64,000 nucleotides of DNA from Talinum fruticosum (GCA_021018815.1 JAITYX010000034.1:3410001-3474000); one strand, 5' to 3'. Counted from the first letter of the stretch, positions 12,182 to 23,592 are shown. Notes: generated from the letters alone by a model not told the origin. Numbers and translations are program-made.

Positions 12182-13628
12182 TGAAAGTTTTCTCGTGGAG
12201 AGGGGGTGAATAGGGTGATGAAGAAAGTTAAACAATTTTTGCAACAATTCAGCTCAACAACAGATTTTAAGTATAGATTGGACTCGGAAAAGTGATAACA
12301 CATATTTACGTGGAACCCCTCTTGGGGCAGAAAACCACGGACGAGTGCTAATCTAAGCACCAAGTCAAATTCACTATTTTGAATCCATAAAATACAGAGG
12401 ACTCGACTCAACTAGAATTACTGCCTTAAACAATTCCTTACAATGTTTTCCTAGACTCATAAGTTCCCTTATCCGATTTAGTACTTCTTAACCGAGGTAA
12501 CCTTTACAATTAGGGACAACCGAGCTGAGTTAACCTTTACAACTCAGTCAAGGGACCTTACTTAGAAACTAAGAAAAGAATGTAACCGATTTCAAGACTT
12601 TCTTTACAACTCGGAAAATATAAAATATAGACTAGGAGTTGTAAATAGAAGATTGAGTAAGAACAATTAGTTCAACAATAAATTCAGTTCTAGCAATATG
12701 TTCAACAATCTTCTAATCTTGTGAGGTGGCTTCTATTTATATCCAACCAGGCGGAATGACCGTTGATTCTTAGTTACGGATAGAAGTCTTCACTAGCCGT
12801 TGTAATGGCTATTCTAAGTCACTCGAAGAGATCCGATGGGATGTTAACTTTGTGCAATGGCTCGTGGCTCCAAAAGATGGTCCATTCACTTGGTGATGAC
12901 TAAAAACAAAGGTGGAAACAAGCTGTTAAACCTAGAGTTGGAGTTTTCTAGTTTTGGAAACAAACAACCCTGCCACGGTGTTTAAGTTATGTCCGAAGTA
13001 GTTAAAACTTGTCTGCTGGTGTTTAACAGCTAGAAGCCGATTGCTTTTGAAATTCAAAAATAGATTAGCCTCATTTGAATAACCTACAAAAGCAAACCAC
13101 ATTGGTTCTCAAAGTATAAAATACTTTGGCCCAAGATTAGGCACGAGATAATAATTAAATCGAGTAATTAAATGCTTAATTATCTTTGACCTAAAAAATG
13201 AAATTTTCGAGTCTAATATTCAATATACTCAAATTCCATCTGAGTCAATCGTAATGATGATCAAGTAGAGAGAGTAAAATATCGAGTATAAGAACTTGAT
13301 CCGGTCAAATAATTCTTAATGAAATAAACTCGACTTAAAATGAGGAATTAACGGTGTAATTCTCTTTGTGTTGATATACACAGTCGGTGCTCGAATTGGA
13401 GAAATTATTTGAACATGCGATAGTGATGAGTGATGTCCGAGTGAGTCGAAATACTATTGTAGGAGATATGCAATGAGGCGCTTTCGAGTCAGTCGAACAT
13501 AATGAAAACTTAAATAAGAGTTTCTATAGTGCTCGGAATGACTTGAAATCAAATCTTAAGAGAGATAAGATTTATACCCAAGTCTTTATGTAATATTCAG
13601 AATGACAGATTTAAAAACTGATTCTTCA
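12182..13628 (-). repeat. 5' LTR of Sirevirus A
   Basis: 1447 bp, from TGAAAGTTTTCTCG (U5 end) to GATTCTTCA (U3 start on the minus strand). It contains the family's TATA-like segment near 12728-12740 and the shared blocks seen in every copy. The conserved U5 block is shortened: the AGTCTAAGTCACCCTAG part between GTGGAGAG and GGGGTGAATAGGG is missing here. Confidence 0.85.
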
Positions 13629-14529
13629 TTACGAAGTTGAAGTTCACTTATAAACTTGGTACCTCCGAGTTAAAGTTCCCTTATCAACCCAAAGCAACCT
13701 TTCCCATGTAAGAAGTCCCTTATCCTACCTAGTACTTCCAAGTTGAAGTAAGCTTATCAACTTGAGACGACTTAGTTGAAGTTACCTTATCAACTCAATC
13801 AAGCATAAAAGTGTACGGAAAGATGTACAAGGATTATAAGATTTTTGACTAAGGATTACAACTCATAATAATAAGAGTAAATAGTAGGAGTTGTATGCTA
13901 GAGAAAATATTTAGTTGATTCTCTCTTGTTCTTTCATTCGACTATTGAAATCTTGTGCTAAGGCTTCTTTAAATAGTCTCCCTTGAAGAGGAGTCATTAA
14001 GTCTTCAACGTCTTTCTACTTAAGCTTCTTAGCCGGCTAGCCATTGCAACGGCTAGTCTAAGGACTCAATTTTGGACCATATTAAAATAGCTTTTGTGCC
14101 TCGGTTCTAGCTTCCAACAACTCTTTTTCCAAGTTTTGTAAATTGGAATATCAAAGTGAAAAGATCGTTAGACTCAAAAATAAAATATTACGAAAACAAG
14201 TAACCAACGGGGTTGTCGGACAATTACGAGCAGCTCCGGGTTTTCGGGATTTTCTGTCTTGCGGATCTTCACTGGTTATGAAGCCTTTATTTTTTTTTCT
14301 TTGAAATAATTCAATTTTAGAAAACTTCCAAAAATAATAAAGAATGGTTCTCAAAGTATAAACATACTTTGGTCCATAACTAGATTAGGATTAGTCTAAA
14401 TAAAGCATTCAATGACTAATTATCCTTAATCTATTAATTTAGAATTTTCAAGTCTAATATTCAATATGTTCAAATTCCAAATATGTCAAAACTCATATGT
14501 AAGATGTTCAAACTTTAATGAGCGCATGA
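13629..14529 (-). repeat. Continuation of the old Sirevirus LTR
   Basis: Resumes the LTR broken off at 2454: the CCTAGTACTTCC block, TTACAACTC, the Lys/Ser-rich AT tract and TCTAATATTCAATATG appear in the usual family order, though divergent. Near 13640-13790 the TTCCCTTATC...AAGTTGAAG unit is partly duplicated. The stretch ends at a LINE insertion site (duplication starting at 14530). Confidence 0.6.
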
Positions 14530-14545
14530 GTTATTTAGATATTTT
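14530..14545. repeat. Target-site duplication of the LINE (left copy)
   Basis: GTTATTTAGATATTTT is repeated exactly at 19307-19322. The left copy runs into the T stretch that is the LINE poly(A) tail read on the opposite strand. Confidence 0.85.
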
Positions 14546-14777
14546 TTTGATGAATAGGAATTCATTGCTCTATCAAAAACACATTACAACTCCATATGTG
14601 CATATATATGTTGAAGATACAAGTGAAAGCCCACCTTCTAGGAAGGGTTGCTTTCACGAGTAGCTTAGGCAAGAGAATAAAAATTATGAGCTTAATTCAC
14701 CAATCCATTTTCTATCTTGAGGAGACATCTTCATGCTGAGTTTTGATATTCTAACTTTAATGTCTTGTTTGATAGTC

Positions 14778-17700
14778 CTACACAGACCCTTGTGCTGAAT
14801 TTTCTTTACTTTGAAAAATCCTCTTCCCTCGTTCAATCCAAACATAGTATATGCATGCTAACAAAATTGCTCTGGCTATTTGTTTCCTTACAGATAGATC
14901 CTTTTTGTTTGATGAATTTTTGCTTCCATTCAGTGTGAGGTATTGATATTCTAGCCCATCTCGCAAACATCCCTAAGCACTTCCCGACTATATGAGCATT
15001 GAAAGAATAGGTGTGAGCTATCTTCAGCTGTATGTTTGCAGAAAACACAAGATGTATCAGGTATTTGCAGCCCCGGTTTGTGCAATCTCTCTCTTATTAA
15101 CAGCCTATCTAACATTAGTAGCCACACAATGAACCTATGTTTGGGGATAGTTACTTGGGTTCCGGACAAGTCTCCAAAAGTTTGCAAGTGGTTTTGCTTC
15201 TCCTAACCAATTATATCCCGAGTTGATGCTTGTATTTCCCATCATGGGTTTGCATCCATTTTGTTCCAATATATCCGCCCTGAACTGCTCCTTCGGTTTG
15301 TTTAGTTTTCTCCAGTACCAGCGGTGCCATGTGGATGTTGTGTAGTCCCGGACGTCTCTACCTTTTAGATAAATCTCATTTATCCATTTAACCCACAATG
15401 TATCAGCCTTTGATGCCACTACCCACACTAGTTTCCCAATTGCAGCCACATTCTATGTTTTACTGCATCTAATAGCAGCACCTCCTTCTTTTTTGGACAG
15501 CAAAGTCTTTCCCAAGCTACCAAAGCAATACCAGTTGTTTCCCCATCACCCCAAAGAAAAGATCCGCATACTTGCTCAATTTGTTTAAGTACAGGCACTA
15601 GGTAACAAAAATATAGAGCTCCAGTATGAAAGAATGGATAGTAGCAAAAAATTGATGATTTGACACTTTGCAGCATAAGAGAAATGCCTTTTATTGATGC
15701 TATGTAATCTGGCTTGTACCTTCTCAACTATCTTCGACAATCGGCTATACTCCAGTTACTTGGTGATAGTGGCATTCCCAAATACTTAATAGGGAAATCT
15801 CCAGCTCCAAACCCTGTTCTTTGTTTCATGATTTCTTTGGTAGCTTGATTTATGCCATTCATATATAATTGGGATTTTGCTTTGTTTACTACGAGGCTCG
15901 TCAACCGGGAGAAATGTTCAAAGCCTTCCATTAAAAGTTGTACAGAGAGTTTATCTCCTTTGCGAGAACATCATTAGATCATCAGCGAATAGTAGGGAGA
16001 CCAGTTTCAGGTTCTTACATCCGGGGTGATATTTAAATCCCTTTTTACGTGATTGGTGTTGTAGAGTTCTAGAGAGATACTCCATGACCATAACGAACAA
16101 TAGGGGAACAAGGGATCTCCCTGTCTCAACCCTCTTCCACCTCTCAAATTCCCAAATACTTCACCATTTAGAGTTAAGGAGAAAGTAGCAGAACTAACAC
16201 AATTGGTGATCCACTTCATAAAAGTTGGAGGGATTTTGTAGGCGGTTAGTATTTGAGGCAAGCATTTCCATGATAGAGAGTCATAGGCCTTCGTAGATCT
16301 ACTTTCATTAAGCCCCTTGGAGATGCATTCTTCCTTTTATACAATTGTATAATATCTTGGCTAATTAAGACATTCTCAATAATGTTTCTGCCAGCCACAA
16401 AAGCACCTTGATTTTAGTAATGCATTTACTAAGATTGGCGAGAATCACGAGTAAGTCGATTGCATAACATTTTAGTAATGCATTTATATAATACATTACA
16501 GCAAGCAATAGGCGGGAATTCAGCGACTTTGGTGGGACTACTAACCTTTGGGATAAGGGTGAGGATGGTGTTATTTAGATGTTCAAACATCTGGCCTCTT
16601 TCAAAGAACTCCAGTATGGCACCGGTGATCTCTTGTCTAATAATATGCCAAGCCGATTTGAAGAAACCACTTCCAAAGCCATTAAGTCCCGAACTTTTGT
16701 TACGATCAATTGAGAACATAACAGTATTTACCTCTTGTGATGAGAATGGCTGGATTAGATTCAACTGTTGCTCTATGTTTAGCACAGGACCCATTTGAAT
16801 TATTTGATCATTGATAGTAGAGATTGCAGGTGAGGTAGTCCCCGAGCATGTCTTTATAACACTTGAGGAAGATATCCTGTATTTCATGTTGATCTTGTCT
16901 AATCACTCCAATCTCATCCTCCAAAGCCACAATTGTGTTCCTATAGTTTCTTTTCTTAAGAGAGTCATAAAAAAATTTGGAGTTATGATCACCGTCCAAG
17001 ATCCACTTTTCCTTGTATTTCGTTGTAGGAATGTCATTTCGAGGCGGCTTTATTGGTGAACTTTTTCAATGCCTCTTTCTCTTTTAGTTGCAGCTCAATG
17101 TTAAAAGGGTCTTCTTGAAGTTCCTCTTGTAGCTTATGTAGAACATCTCTGCTTTGCTGCACTTGTTTTCCAATATGACTGAATTCTTCTCTATTGAGTC
17201 TTCTAAACTTGCTCTGTAATCGGTCCATATTTTTGCACACCTGAGCCATTTTGTCTACTTTGGGGCATTTGTCCCAATTTTGAAGCACTAGGTTCTCAAA
17301 ATTCTTTGAGATACTCCACATGTTGAAGTAGTAGAACCTACCCCTTCTAGTGGTACTTTTTCCAATGAGTCACACAAAGATTGGAGAGTGGTCGGATACA
17401 TCTTGTGATAGGAATTGCACTGGGATCAACCCATATTTATCTATCCAAGTAATGTTGCCCAACGCTTTATCAATTTTGGAATAGATCCTTATTCCATCAA
17501 CATGGTTGTTACACCATGTGTATCTTTGACCAGTCCATTTAAGTTCCTCTAGATCACACCTATCCAAGCAATCTAAGAAATCCTTGTAATCAGCAGGGCG
17601 GATTGATAGTCCTCCAATCCTATCATCAGTATGTAAAACATTATTAAAGTCCTCTAAAACCAGCCAAGGCTCGAGAGTAGCCATATTGTATAAAGAAGTC

Positions 17701-18063
17701 CAAAGAAGACTTCTCTCGATCATCATCATTCGAACCATACACAAAGGTAATAAAAGCTGTGTGTCTAGCCATAATGAAAGCTTTGCAGGTGTATAAACCG
17801 TGAATCTATTCTCAAGATATCCAAATCAACCAAAGTTGTATTCTAGAAGATCCAAACTCTACCTCTTGGGTGTGTGCTATTGTTGTTTATTAAACCCCAA
17901 TCTTGATAGAGGTTATTATGCACCTTTGCAGCATTACCATCTCTAACCTTGGTTTCCAAAAGCCCCCATATACAGGCTCTCTTATTTCTGCAAAAATCTG
18001 CAATCGCTTCTGCTTATTAGGGCTATTTAACCCTCTAACATTCCAAGTGACAATGTTATCCAT
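14778..18063 (-). pseudogene. LINE ORF2: endonuclease and reverse transcriptase
   Basis: The minus-strand start at 18061-18063 gives MDNIVTWNVRGLN, the typical opening of an APE-type endonuclease (about 17370-18063). A linker follows at about 16800-17320 (including DGDHNSKFFY). The reverse transcriptase spans about 15730-16890 with GLRQGDPLFPY and an intact FADD near 15980-15991. Next is the zf-RVT region at 15135-15449 (TSTWHRWYWRKL) and a C-terminal IYYVWIERGKRIF ending at 14778. Stops and frame changes occur between most of these blocks, for example near 17750-17890 and 15950. The products would nick target DNA and prime reverse transcription if intact. Confidence 0.8.
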
Positions 18064-19221
18064 ATCCAATAGGAGAATCCTCAACTATTAGTGCCCCATT
18101 TTCATTCATTCCCTCAACTAGTAGTGCCCCATTTTCATTCATTCCCTCATCTAGTCCCGATATTTGTATGAAGGATTTTTGAGGTGTAGCCACTTTGATA
18201 GGTGCAGCTTTAGATTCTATTACAGGCATAGGGTTTTCAATAGGCTCAGTCTGTGTCTTCTCGGTTGGTTGTATGTTCTTCTTAACCCTCCACACCCATG
18301 TGTCTTGCTTCCTTTTGCATTGTTCCTCATTGTGGCCGTATCCTATACAGTTCGTGCACTTCATTGGCTTCCATTCAAAAACAACCCGTTGTTCAAGCAA
18401 GTAACCCATATTCATTCTCAAACAAGACCTTGTCCAATAATTTGTCCGATATCTCTACCTCAATTAGCATCCTTGTATAGTTAGCTCTTGTTCGAGCTTC
18501 AGTGATTCTATCAGTCATGATAGGCATACCAATAAGGCTACCAATCTTGCTCAAAGATGTGGGACTCCAGTACTTTAAGTCTAACCCGAGCAGTTGTATC
18601 CATACCGGCACAGATTTGATTTCATCTCTAAAGTTCACAAAATCTGGGCACCAAGGTTTCATTACCAAGGGCCTATTGTCAAAATGATAGAAACCAGATT
18701 GTAGAACTTGGTCTCTACTTTCAATATTATCAAATCACATAAGAAAAATTCCATTCTCTAGTAGAAGTATTTTCTCAATGGCAAATTTGCCCCAAATTCG
18801 TTCTAGGAATCCTTTCATGATGACAAAGGGGGCTAGAACCCAAGACAGAGCAAATTAAGGAAGATTGCCAGTATGCCACTTCCTATTCTACATCCGTTGC
18901 CATAATTTTCCCGATCGACTTACCATCAATTTGCTCCAGGTTGTACAAAGCTTAACTTCGAGCCAAGCATTAGGTAGGTTGTTGATATCAAAGTTGTCCC
19001 ATACCGATTTCTTATTGTCCGCAATCTTCGCTGAGTATGGTGTTTTCTCTAGTTATGCGAAAGCAGCTTCTCCGAATTAGGGTTACCAAATTTCTTAGGG
19101 GTTGGGGCTTCATCTGGTTCGATGTGAGCTGAATTTCCATCACCGGGGTCTAGGTTGCGTTTTCCGAGCATGCCTTTCCAGTCGCCTTCCCTCGAGCCCG
19201 AGATTTGGCCTTCCTTGCCAT
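18064..19221 (-). pseudogene. LINE ORF1 (DUF4283-like and zinc knuckle)
   Basis: The minus-strand ATG at 19219-19221 starts a basic product (MARKAKSRARGK) that shifts frame near 19165. The middle part, 18393-18668, has the DUF4283-like run KSVPVWIQLLGLDLKYWS. It is followed at 18330-18400 by a CCHC knuckle (CTNCIGYGHNEEQC). The C-terminal part has a duplicated GMNENGAL(L/I)VE unit at 18080-18146. This order is usual for the RNA-binding ORF1 of plant L1 elements. Confidence 0.75.
18080..18146. repeat. 33-bp tandem duplication in LINE ORF1
   Basis: Two adjacent copies of a 33-bp unit, each containing GCCCCATTTTCATTCATTCC, keep the reading frame and duplicate the GMNENGAL peptide. Confidence 0.85.
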
Positions 19222-19306
19222 GGCGGTGGTGAAGCGTGCGGTCGCTCACCGAGAGGAGACCAAGTCGCCGAGCTCTGCAGTAAAAAAATAACAACTTTAG
19301 CCTTGT

Positions 19307-19322
19307 GTTATTTAGATATTTT
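19307..19322. repeat. Target-site duplication of the LINE (right copy)
   Basis: Exact copy of the 16 bases at 14530-14545, directly upstream of the LINE leader. Confidence 0.85.
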
Positions 19323-20060
19323 ACAATTACCCAACATAAACAAATTATAGTGTAAAATATTCTAGGTAATAATGAATTAAAGTGACTAATTCCAAGTCAA
19401 TTTGTGATGTTTGTCATGATAAAATAGACAAATTAAAGATGAAAAATCTTAGACAAACATGATGACTAAGTGCTGGCTGAGTCGGTCGATCAATGAGAAC
19501 TAAGTAGGTCGGTCAGGCTCAATTTGGTGACTAACTCGGTTCTACTTTCTGAAGTAGAAATGAGGATAAGAATTTGACAAGTATTCTTTTATAGCTTAAG
19601 TATTGGTTCATTCAAGGATAAGTCATATTGAGTTAGTTGATTTTCATAAACATATGACATAGTTCAATGAATTTCTTTTAAGATGCAGCTTGGTTAATCC
19701 TAAACTTAGATGAATTCGAATTCAAAATTTGTTAGGGGTAAGTTAGTCATACCTGAGACTTCAAGGTGGCCAGATCTAGTCACTTAGGCTCCTCACTAGC
19801 CCTAGCTCCTAACCCAAGCAGTCAAGCGGACACGGCTGCTTGGCCCAATGAGCCTTGATGCAGTGTCCCTAGAATAAAACTAATTTTTCCTTGTCATCCC
19901 AAATATTCTAAAACCTCTTTCAAAGATAAAAATGGTTCTAGAAACATCTAATCAAGCTTTCAAAATTCGAAGCCTCGATTTTCTTGATAAACAATACTTT
20001 TGAAATTGACATTCATGGGGAACATGATTCGCGTGGCAAGCCATGGTTAAAAAACCTTTG
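19323..20060. other. No recognisable gene
   Basis: AT-rich up to about 19700, then mixed. There may be a further decayed continuation of the old LTR at its left edge, but I cannot align it confidently. No frame or structured repeat could be supported. Confidence 0.4.
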
Positions 20061-20940
20061 GCTCTGGTGGAGAATGGTCAACTTTCAACTTATGCCCCTG
20101 GAAAGTAACTAAAGGTTAGAGATAGCACATGACATCGCTAAGAGAATGGTCGTAGGCGCAGTCACTCTCCCCATAAACATATGATCAATAACAAGAATGT
20201 AGAGTTTCGGTTTTGGATATCCCTACTACTTTCGGTTTACTTCGGGATGTCCATGGCTTCATGATCATCAGGCAGTGCCCTCTATACTACACCCAAAAGT
20301 AAAGATGCTCATCAAGGGAAAACGATCACCACTCGATGGTGATTATCTATATGCCACAATTAGTAATAAGGAGTTAGTTATGGAGATAGAGCATGACAAT
20401 GAAGAACTGTACACCTTTGAGCTTACGGTAGCCTTAGAGAAAGACAAAGAACCCTTTTACTTTCATCCTTATTCCAACCTCAATGTCCATGCCATGCTCA
20501 AGAAGAAGGGTTTTTCTCGAGTTGGGAGGTCCACACCAAGAGAGTTACATCTATAATAACTCAAGCCATTAAGCCATCTTTGGTATTCTATTTGGACAAG
20601 ATCTCAGTAAGGAGAAGATCACAATCTATGTACTATCTATAGCTATGTGTCATTGGGAGTTTGACCCCCAACACTTAGATAGATGTTGAAGAGGACAAAG
20701 AATTCACTATTGCTTTAGGAGGGAGGCTGAGGAAGTATGCTCTCAAGATGCTATCATAATTAACCTAAGAACCTTAGAGCAACCTCAATAGGTCAAAATT
20801 GGAAAATCTATAACTCCTAAAGAGCAAGAACACTTCAGTTTACTCTTACGGGAGTTTCTAGATGTCTTCGCTTTGTCCTACAAAGACATGCCAAGGATAG
20901 ATCGTAACATAGCTAAGCATCAAATTCCCCAATACCCGGA
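20061..20940 (+). pseudogene. Tat-type Ty3/gypsy pol fragment
   Basis: The plus strand carries scraps of a gypsy polyprotein. One frame reads VLDIPTTFGLL at about 20212-20244. After a frame shift this continues as AVPSILHPKVKMLIKGK near 20272-20322, the usual link after the Tat protease. At about 20840-20935 there is LLREFLDVFALSYKDMP, the segment ahead of the reverse transcriptase in Tat/Ogre elements. An intact 93-codon frame at 20275-20556 lies inside this but is only part of the polyprotein. The fragment stops exactly where the Cassandra-like repeat begins at 20941. Confidence 0.65.
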
Positions 20941-21218
20941 TGTAATGCCTCGACCTCTCTGGACCACGGACATTACCAGGATGACTTCAAGGATCAATGA
21001 ATAATACTACAAATCACCAAACCTTTTCTAGCGTGCTTTATCCTCACTCACATGTTGTCTAGCAAAACATCCCAATAGGTCTCCCATTCCAAAACTATTC
21101 TAAGCCAAGCACGCTTGACTTTAGAGTTCTCAAGAGTAGGCTCCCATAAAAGAAGGTGCACATTTAGTGTTATAAGTAGTTATGTTCAAATCCCGTAACC
21201 CATACTCGAGGTATTACA
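20941..21218 (-). repeat. Cassandra-like LTR, reverse copy
   Basis: 278 bp. On the minus strand it contains the 5S-like run AAGTCAAGCGTGCTTGG (an A-box-like region) and GGAATGGGAGACCTATTGGG (a C-box-like region), within about 21062-21135. The order and spacing match the centre of plant 5S rRNA. Confidence 0.7.
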
Positions 21219-21389
21219 TTCATCCTTACTTGAAGATCGACCCACGACCAGTGAGTTGCGCTAGTGTACGGGAGAGCCCCGGGTAGTCACTTAGTAGCTC
21301 AAAGATTCTGGATGCAAGTCAAGTGGATACATAAGTCGGTCTACATGTGAGGCAAAATGAGGACTTTCTAGTCTTCAAGTGAGGATGAA

Positions 21390-21663
21390 TGTAATACCAT
21401 GAGTATGTCTTAAAGGATTAAAATGAATAATTATATCGGTGAAGGTGCACCTTACTTTTAGGGAGTCCACTCTTGAGAACTCCACAATTAAGCGTGCTTG
21501 GCTTGGAGTAGTCTTAGGATGGGTGATCTACGAGAATTTTTCCTAGGCAGCGTATGAGTGAGGACAAAACACGAGAAATGTTTGTGGTGATTTGTGGGAT
21601 TAGTCGTGGATCCTTAAAGCCATTCTCGGTAATCTTTGCGATCCGGAGGGCCAGGGAGTTACA
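21390..21663 (+). repeat. Cassandra-like LTR, forward copy
   Basis: 274 bp. It contains AATTAAGCGTGCTTGG at about 21487-21502 and AGGATGGGTGATCT at about 21516-21529, the 5S-like internal polymerase III promoter elements. Upstream it shares GAAGGTGCACCTT and CTCTTGAGAACTC with the reverse copy. Confidence 0.7.
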
Positions 21664-22043
21664 ATGTCAATCCCTCAACAACTTATTCACTTTCATATTA
21701 TTTTAGGATGGAAAAGGCTATAAGGAGTTTCAAGAAACTGAAAAGGATTAGAAGAAGTTGGAAGGAATTGATAAGAGTTGGAAAAAGTTCACACTCATCC
21801 GGAACTCGCCGATCGAATACTCGAGTTGGGGCAAAACCTTTCATTTCTCTTGCCCTAAATCAAATCCAATAATCAATTTATTCCCCTCGAGTAGCTTTTG
21901 TGTTATCCTCCCTGGAAACATCTATTTGCATAAAAACACCTAAAATAAAAATTATTAGAAAGATAATATTCACGAGAAAAATCTACGATCCTATTCCAAG
22001 AACTAGTTTTTAAACTATAAGCATTGACTTCAATGGAATGATC
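21664..22043 (-). pseudogene. F-box protein pseudogene, C-terminal part
   Basis: On the minus strand this resembles the F-box-associated (FBA) interaction domain: IEVNAYSLKTSSWNRI at about 21980-22030, then a GVF-like segment, then IIGFDLGQEK and a KVLPQLEY-like part near 21800-21860, separated by stops and frame shifts. The upstream half of the same domain lies at 32864-32983, beyond Sirevirus B. FBA domains bind substrates of SCF ubiquitin ligases. This copy is dead, being both shifted in frame and split by a 10.8-kb insertion. Confidence 0.6.
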
Positions 22044-22048
22044 CATAC
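22044..22048. repeat. Target-site duplication of Sirevirus B (left)
   Basis: CATAC, repeated exactly at 32859-32863. Confidence 0.9.
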
Positions 22049-23578
22049 TGAAGGTTTGCTCTTGGACAGACTAAGTCACCCTAGAGGGGGTGAATAGGGT
22101 GATGAGGAAATTTGAGCAAAGACTGGAGAATTAAAGTTCAAACACCGACTTTGAAATAGTCCGAGTCTAGATTGGACTCATAAAAGTGTTAACTCAAAAA
22201 TACATGGAAACCCTCCTGGGGCGAGAAAACCACGGTCGGTGCTAATCCAAGCACCAAGTCAAATCCACTATTTTGAATCCTCAAAATACAGTAGAAAGAC
22301 TCAATCGAATTGTTCCCTTAGACATTTCCTTACAAGATTTTCCTAGACTCGAAGTTCCCTTATCTCGATCTAGTACTTCCTAACTGAGATAACCTTTACA
22401 GTTAGGGACAAGCGAGCTGAGTTAACCCTTCAAGCTCAGTCAAGAGACCTTACTCAGAAAGTAAGAATAAGTGATGGTGACTCGACTACAAGACCTTACA
22501 ACTCATAAAGATGTTAAGTATAGAGTTCGAGTTGTAAGTAGAAGATTGAATGAGAATTATACGAGAGAGAGATAATTTCAACAATAGGTTCAGCAATCTC
22601 CTTGTCTTGTGAAGTGGCTTCTATTTATAGATGACCAGGCAGATTAGCCGTTGTGTCTATCTTTTGATTAGAAGTCCTTTGTGACCGTTGCAATTGCCTT
22701 TCCGAGTGACTCGAAAAATATCCGTTGAGGTGTGTACGTTGGACAACGGCTCTTGCCTCCGTTCGATGTCCCAATCCATTGGTGGTGTCTAAAAAATAGG
22801 GTGGAAACCACCGTTGAGCTAGGCGATGCAGATTTCTAGTTTTGGAAACAGACAACCCCGACACGAGTGTCTAGGCCATGGTCGAAGTAGAAAAAGCCTT
22901 GTCTGCTAGGTGATTTGACATCTTGAAGCCGGTTACTTTTTAATTTCAAAAGTAGAATAACCTCATTTAGATAACCTACAAAAGTAAATCAATTTTAGTT
23001 CTCAAAGTATAAAATAGTTTGGTCCAAGATTAGACACGGATAATAATTATAATTAAGATAATTAAGTGCCTAATTATCCGAGTCCCGAAGGAGTGGAATT
23101 TTCCGAGTCTAATATCCATTATGCTTCGAAACTCCATCCGAGTCGGTCTAGAAGTAAGTCAAGTTAGATGAGGAATATCGAGTAGTCATACTTGAACTTA
23201 GACAGGCATGGTTCAAACAAAGCATGCTGACTTAAAGAGAGGAATTAACACTATAATTCAATTAGGCTTAGAACATGAAGTCGAACCGAGTTTATGTACG
23301 TTAGAGCAAATGTTTGAACATGCAATAAGTTTGAGTGTTGTCTAAGTGACTCGGAATCGTGTGTGAACCGATAAGCAAAAGTATGCTTTCTGCGTCGGTC
23401 GGAATCGAGTGAGAACATATGCAATGGTTTATGTAATACTTAGAAAACATTCTATATCACTTAGAAAAGTTTCTAAACTACTCATAATGACTTGTAATTA
23501 AAACGTACAAGAGGTGAAGTCCGTACCCGATCCCTTGATGGTACCGAGAATGACATTTATGCAAAGTCCGAGTCTTCA
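22049..23578 (-). repeat. 3' LTR of Sirevirus B
   Basis: Runs from TGAAGGTTTGCTCTTGG to GTCCGAGTCTTCA and abuts the polypurine tract. It contains the TATA segment TCTATAAATAGAAG (minus strand, about 22617-22632). The upstream palindrome seen in the 5' LTR is here broken (TTTCCGAGTGACTCGAAAA, about 22699-22717). Confidence 0.9.
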
Positions 23579-23592
23579 ATCTCCCCTTTTTG
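23579..23592 (-). promoter_or_regulatory. Polypurine tract of Sirevirus B
   Basis: The minus strand reads CAAAAAGGGGAGAT immediately before the 3' LTR, the same tract as in Sirevirus A. Confidence 0.85.

Larger units (their letters stand above)
2455..13628 (-). mobile_element. Sirevirus A, Ty1/copia LTR retrotransposon
   Basis: Complete but decayed element on the minus strand. The order is 5' LTR (12182-13628), primer-binding site, gag, pol (integrase, reverse transcriptase, RNase H), an extra post-pol region, a polypurine tract (5400-5413) and 3' LTR (2455-5399, interrupted). LTR ends are TGAAG...CTTCA, with the outer left end mutated to TCAAG. Flanks CTACA (2450-2454) and TTACG (13629-13633) look like a 5-bp target duplication that has since gained two transitions. 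Lineage is called from Sirevirus-like pol motifs (QMDVKxAFLN region, IYVxDIIFG, GEL.FFLG.QIKQ in the sister element). The two LTRs differ at roughly one site in nine by eye, so it is old. It cannot be autonomous as read. Confidence 0.85.
14546..19306 (-). mobile_element. L1-type LINE, near full length
   Basis: Non-LTR retrotransposon on the minus strand, about 4.76 kb. It is bounded by a 16-bp exact target duplication, with a short poly(A) at the 3' end (Ts on plus, 14541-14547). It has a short leader, ORF1 (about 18064-19221) and ORF2 (14778-18063) with endonuclease, reverse transcriptase and a zinc-binding C-terminus. It probably reached its 5' end, since about 85 bases of leader precede the first ATG. 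Both ORFs contain frameshifts. It inserted into the old Sirevirus LTR continuation. Confidence 0.85.
20941..21663. mobile_element. Palindromic pair of Cassandra-like LTRs
   Basis: Two LTR-sized units face each other around a 171-bp spacer: 20941-21218 in reverse orientation and 21390-21663 forward. Each starts TGTAATACC and ends near TTACA, and each carries a 5S rRNA-like core. Outside the units, the spacer ends are also inverted copies (TTCATCC..ACTTGAAG against CTTCAAGTGAGGATGAA). Cassandra elements normally have direct LTRs, so this is a foldback arrangement. No tRNA primer-binding site is seen. The flanks CCGGA and ATGTC do not match as a target duplication. Confidence 0.7.

Noticed and set aside
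20275..20556. A stand-alone 93-codon plus-strand gene
   Set aside because: Its N-terminal part is the gypsy post-protease segment, and flanking frames continue the polyprotein, so it is a fragment.
21480..21540. A possible genuine 5S rRNA gene
   Set aside because: Only the promoter-like core resembles 5S. It sits inside an LTR with TGTAATACC...TTACA ends and has an inverted partner, so it is Cassandra-like.
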